The position numbers and the translations under genes were made by a program. A stretch of DNA of 8,816 nt from an uncultured Dehalococcoidia bacterium (GTDB lineage Bacteria > Chloroflexota > Dehalococcoidia > Tepidiformales > Tepidiformaceae). Each line of letters begins with the position of its first letter. Positions within the stretch are counted from its first letter, which is position 1. The stretch lies in the NCBI GenBank assembly GCA_937864275.1, contig CALMIW010000017.1, positions 1 to 8,816 of the forward strand, in the 5' to 3' direction. This document shows positions 1-8,816 of the stretch, piece after piece. A model generated the notes under the pieces. It was not told the origin of the DNA and did not search any database. It was given only the letters and a program-made list of their open reading frames with translations.

Positions 1-2322
1 AACCTCGGCGTCGAACTCAATAAGGTCCGCTCCGCGGTCGAATTCATCATCGGCCGCGGCGACCGCACCGTGCTTGGCGAGATCGGGCTCACCCCCCGCG
101 CCAAGAAGGTCATCGAACTCGCGGTCGATGAGGCCCGGCGCCTGACCCACAGCTATATCGGTACCGAGCACCTGCTCCTCGGCCTCGTCCGCGAGGGCGA
201 AGGCATCGCCGCCGGCGTGCTCGAGAGCCTCGGTGTGAACCTCGAGCGCGTCCGCGCCGAGACCACGCGCATCCTCAGCCAGTCCGCCCCGCAGTCCGCG
301 GGTGGCGCGACGGCCGGGGCCGGCGCGCGCCAGGCAACTCGCACCCCCACCGTGGACCAGCTCGGCATCGACCTCACCCAGGCCGCCCGCAATAACCAGC
401 TGGACCCGGTCATCGGCCGCTCGAACGAACTCGAGCGCGTCGTCCAGATTCTCTCGCGGCGGACCAAGAACAACCCGGTCCTCATCGGCGAGCCCGGTGT
501 CGGCAAGACGGCCATCGCCGAACTCCTCGCTCAGCGCATCGTCAGCGGCGATGTCCCGGAGACGCTCCAGGGCAAGCGCCTGCTCACGCTCGATATCGGT
601 TCGCTCGTCGCGGGGACCAAGTACCGCGGTGAGTTCGAAGAGCGCCTCAAGAAAGTGATCGAAGAGATCAAAGGCGCAGGCAACTGCATCCTCTTCATCG
701 ACGAATTGCACATGCTCGTCGGTGCTGGCGCGGCGGAGGGCGCGGTCGATGCCGCGAACATCCTCAAGCCGTCGCTCGCCCGCGGCGAACTCCAGTGCAT
801 CGGCGCGACCACCCTGGATGAGTTCCGCAAGCACATCGAACGCGATGCCGCCCTCGAACGCCGCTTCCAGCCGGTCATGGTCGAGCAGCCGTCCGTCGAG
901 GAGACCATCGAGATCCTCAAGGGCATCCGCCCTCGCTACGAGGAACACCACAAGCTCAAGATCAGCGACGCCGCCCTCGTCGGCGCCGCCGAGCTCTCTT
1001 CCCGCTACGTCAGCGACCGTTTCCTCCCGGACAAGGCGATCGACCTCATCGACGAGGCTTCCAGCCGTGTCCGCATCCGGCGCGCGGCAACGCCTCCTTC
1101 CCTGAAGGAAGCGATGAAGGGCCTCGAAAGCCTCCGCCGCGAGAAGGAACAGGCGATCGCTTCCCAGCAGTACGAATACGCCGCCGAACTCCGCGACCGG
1201 GAGCTCAAGCTCCAGGACAAGATCAAGGAAATGGGCGAGTGGGAAGAGGGCGAAGAGGGCATCGCCACCCCGATCGTTACCGAGGAGGACATCTCCGAAG
1301 TCGTCTCGATGTGGACCGGCATCCCCGTCGCCCGCATTGCGAGCGAGGAGAGCGCCCGCCTGCTCAAGATGGAAGACCAGCTTCGCAACCGGGTCATCGG
1401 CCAGGACGAAGCGATCGAGACGATCGCCCGCGCCGTCCGCCGCGCCCGCGCCGGCCTGAAGGACCCCCGCCGCCCAATCGGCGTGTTCCTCTTCTGCGGC
1501 CCAACGGGCGTCGGCAAGACCGAGTTGGCCCGCGCGCTCGCCGAGTTCATGTTCGACTCCCAGGACAACATGATTAAGCTCGACATGAGCGAGTTCAGCG
1601 AAAAGCACACGGTCTCGCGCCTGGTTGGTGCGCCTCCCGGCTACGTCGGCTACGACGACGGCGGCCAGCTCACCGATACCGTCCGGCGCAAGTCGTACTG
1701 CCTCATCCTCCTCGACGAGATCGAGAAGGCGCATCCCGAAGTCTTCAACCTGCTCCTGCAGATCTTCGACGAAGGCCGCCTGGCCGACGCGAAGGGCCGC
1801 AAGGTCGACTTCCGGAACACCATCATCATCATGACCTCGAACGTCGGTTCGGACCTCATCAAGAAGGACTCGGGCCTGGGCTTCTCTACCGCCCAGGACG
1901 AGGCCAAGTCGCACGAAGATCGCTACCTGCGGATGAAGGAGAAGGTCCTCACGGAGTTGAAGAACGTCTTCAAGCCGGAGTTCCTGAACCGGATCGACAG
2001 CACCGTGGTCTTCCGCTCGCTCTCTCGCGAAGACATCCGCCGCATCGTTGACAACGAACTGCGCAAGGTCGAGAAGCAGCTCATGATGAAGGGCGTCCGG
2101 ATGGAAGTGACCGACGCAGGCAAGGATTGGCTCGGCGACAAGGGTTACGACCCGGTCTTCGGCGCCCGCCCACTGCGCCGCGTCATCCAGGACAACATCG
2201 AGGACAAACTCAGCGAGATGCTGCTTTCCGGCGAATTTGCCAGCGGCGATGCCGTCAAGGTGGATGCCGAGGACGGAGCGCTCAAGATCGAGCCCATCCG
2301 CGAGCCGGCCGCCGTCGGTTAG
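1..2322 (+). CDS. clpC: ClpC, AAA+ unfoldase subunit of the ClpCP protease (5' end missing)
   Basis: Hsp100/Clp ATPase that unfolds substrates and feeds them to ClpP in the cytoplasm. The frame is open from base 1, and 773 residues are visible. By comparison with B. subtilis ClpC about 50 N-terminal residues are missing, so the in-frame GTG at 70 is internal and not the start. Counting from base 1: end of Clp-N repeat 1, then repeat 2 (about 30-90, TPRAKKVIEL, GTEHLLLGLVREGEG); an Ala/Gly-rich linker (about 92-115); NBD1 with Walker A GEPGVGKT (163-170) and Walker B ILFIDEL (230-236); a short coiled-coil M-domain with a UVR-like stretch (about 370-420), typical of ClpC rather than ClpB; NBD2 with Walker A GPTGVGKT (500-507), Walker B LDE (571-573), pore loop GYVGYDDGG, and FGARPLRR (sensor 2) near the end. 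LGF (626-628) fits the ClpP-docking tripeptide. Both ATPase sites look intact. Stop TAG at 2320-2322, followed by a hairpin. Identification is very secure. Confidence 0.97.
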   Translation, partial: NLGVELNKVRSAVEFIIGRGDRTVLGEIGLTPRAKKVIELAVDEARRLTHSYIGTEHLLLGLVREGEGIAAGVLESLGVNLERVRAETTRILSQSAPQSAGGATAGAGARQATRTPTVDQLGIDLTQAARNNQLDPVIGRSNELERVVQILSRRTKNNPVLIGEPGVGKTAIAELLAQRIVSGDVPETLQGKRLLTLDIGSLVAGTKYRGEFEERLKKVIEEIKGAGNCILFIDELHMLVGAGAAEGAVDAANILKPSLARGELQCIGATTLDEFRKHIERDAALERRFQPVMVEQPSVEETIEILKGIRPRYEEHHKLKISDAALVGAAELSSRYVSDRFLPDKAIDLIDEASSRVRIRRAATPPSLKEAMKGLESLRREKEQAIASQQYEYAAELRDRELKLQDKIKEMGEWEEGEEGIATPIVTEEDISEVVSMWTGIPVARIASEESARLLKMEDQLRNRVIGQDEAIETIARAVRRARAGLKDPRRPIGVFLFCGPTGVGKTELARALAEFMFDSQDNMIKLDMSEFSEKHTVSRLVGAPPGYVGYDDGGQLTDTVRRKSYCLILLDEIEKAHPEVFNLLLQIFDEGRLADAKGRKVDFRNTIIIMTSNVGSDLIKKDSGLGFSTAQDEAKSHEDRYLRMKEKVLTELKNVFKPEFLNRIDSTVVFRSLSREDIRRIVDNELRKVEKQLMMKGVRMEVTDAGKDWLGDKGYDPVFGARPLRRVIQDNIEDKLSEMLLSGEFASGDAVKVDAEDGALKIEPIREPAAVG

Positions 2323-2343
2323 CGGGCTCCAGCAAGATCATTC

Positions 2344-2371
2344 AGCCGGCCGGGCACACGCCCGGCCGGCT
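2344..2371 (+). terminator. Perfect 12-bp hairpin after clpC, probable transcription terminator
   Basis: AGCCGGCCGGGC (2344-2355) and GCCCGGCCGGCT (2360-2371) are exact reverse complements around a 4-nt ACAC loop. The stem starts 21 nt after the clpC stop codon, where an intrinsic terminator would sit. No T-tract follows (the next bases are GGCGTCAATTGACG), so it is either a U-less terminator, an RNA 3'-end stabiliser, or dependent on another factor. The hairpin separates clpC from the rpoB promoter. Structure is seen directly; function is inferred. Confidence 0.7.
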
Positions 2372-2373
2372 GG

Positions 2374-2385
2374 CGTCAATTGACG
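2374..2385. promoter_or_regulatory. 12-bp perfect palindrome overlapping the rpoB -35 box, possible operator
   Basis: CGTCAATTGACG is its own reverse complement. With a one-base bulge the symmetry extends outward (TGGC at 2371-2374, GCCA at 2386-2389). Its right half (TTGACG, 2380-2385) is also the proposed -35 element of the rpoB promoter, so a dimeric regulator bound here would occlude sigma. Chance is not excluded: a -35 TTGACG preceded by CGTCAA gives such a palindrome automatically. No regulator can be named. Confidence 0.35.
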
Positions 2386-2408
2386 GCCACTGCTGATTTG
2401 ACTAACAT
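2380..2408 (+). promoter_or_regulatory. Sigma70-type promoter for rpoBC
   Basis: -35 TTGACG (2380-2385, 5 of 6 consensus) and -10 TAACAT (2403-2408, 4 of 6, with the key first T, second A and last T) are separated by an optimal 17 bp. Transcription would start near 2413-2415, giving a leader of about 100 nt before the rpoB start codon. It lies just downstream of the hairpin closing clpC, so rpoBC can be transcribed independently of clpC. Predicted from sequence only. Confidence 0.6.
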
Positions 2409-2496
2409 TGGTATTTGGCTTGCCATGCCCATCGTCTTCCCAGAGCATCGTTGGCCCGAACCCTATCTCTTCGTGTCCATCGCCCAGTAAGTCCTG

Positions 2497-2502
2497 AAGG
2501 AG
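2497..2502 (+). promoter_or_regulatory. Shine-Dalgarno sequence of rpoB
   Basis: AAGGAG, 10 nt before the ATG at 2513. It supports this ATG as the rpoB start over later in-frame GTG codons such as 2531. Confidence 0.75.
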
Positions 2503-2512
2503 TTGCCACAGG

Positions 2513-8816
<6,304 letters not shown>

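Noticed and set aside
70..2322. clpC starting at the GTG at 70
   Set aside because: Bases 1-69 are in frame and encode conserved ClpC N-domain sequence (NLGVELNKVRSAVEFIIGRG), so the gene begins before the window.
2398..2426. Second promoter with -35 TTGACT (2398-2403) and a -10 at 2421-2426
   Set aside because: The -10 candidate TGCCAT is poor, and the TTGACG/TAACAT pair at 17-bp spacing is much better.

Overview
The window is a GC-rich bacterial chromosomal segment with three large genes, all on the + strand: the 3' part of clpC (1-2322), a complete rpoB (2513-6370), and the 5' part of rpoC (from 6354 to at least about 8600). Protein style (a short M-domain ClpC, a roughly 190-residue helical insertion in the N-terminal part of RpoC, a roughly 90-residue insertion near the C-terminus of RpoB) suggests a lineage such as Chloroflexota. 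That placement is an inference from memory and needs a phylogenetic search.

Layout. clpC enters from the left edge already in frame and lacks about its first 50 codons. A 190-nt gap follows. It holds a perfect 12-bp hairpin (2344-2371), a 12-bp palindrome (2374-2385) that overlaps a good sigma70-type -35 element, a matching -10 element at 17-bp spacing, and a Shine-Dalgarno sequence for rpoB. rpoB and rpoC overlap by 17 bp, and the rpoC ribosome binding site (perfect AGGAGG) lies inside rpoB, so the two subunits are almost certainly co-transcribed and translationally coupled. ClpC is the unfoldase of the ClpCP protease. RpoB and RpoC together form the catalytic core of RNA polymerase. The clpC-rpoB adjacency looks positional, because the hairpin and the new promoter separate the two units.

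The main anomaly is at the right end. RpoC reads normally through the NADFDGDQMA catalytic motif and on to about residue 750. Where conserved RpoC should read ETTVGR and continue into the bridge helix and trigger loop, the frame switches without interruption into a sequence resembling the C-terminal end of an anaerobic sulfatase-maturase-type radical SAM protein (PKNRFIETPDGEPGLNYLC), followed by the first half of a SEC-C metal-binding motif (NDPCPCGSG). The likeliest explanation is a chimeric join (assembly error or misjoined contig end) at a short stretch of similarity around 8601-8628. A true in-frame gene fusion or a second, broken rpoC copy is possible but less likely. I see no mobile element, CRISPR array, tRNA or rRNA gene in the window.
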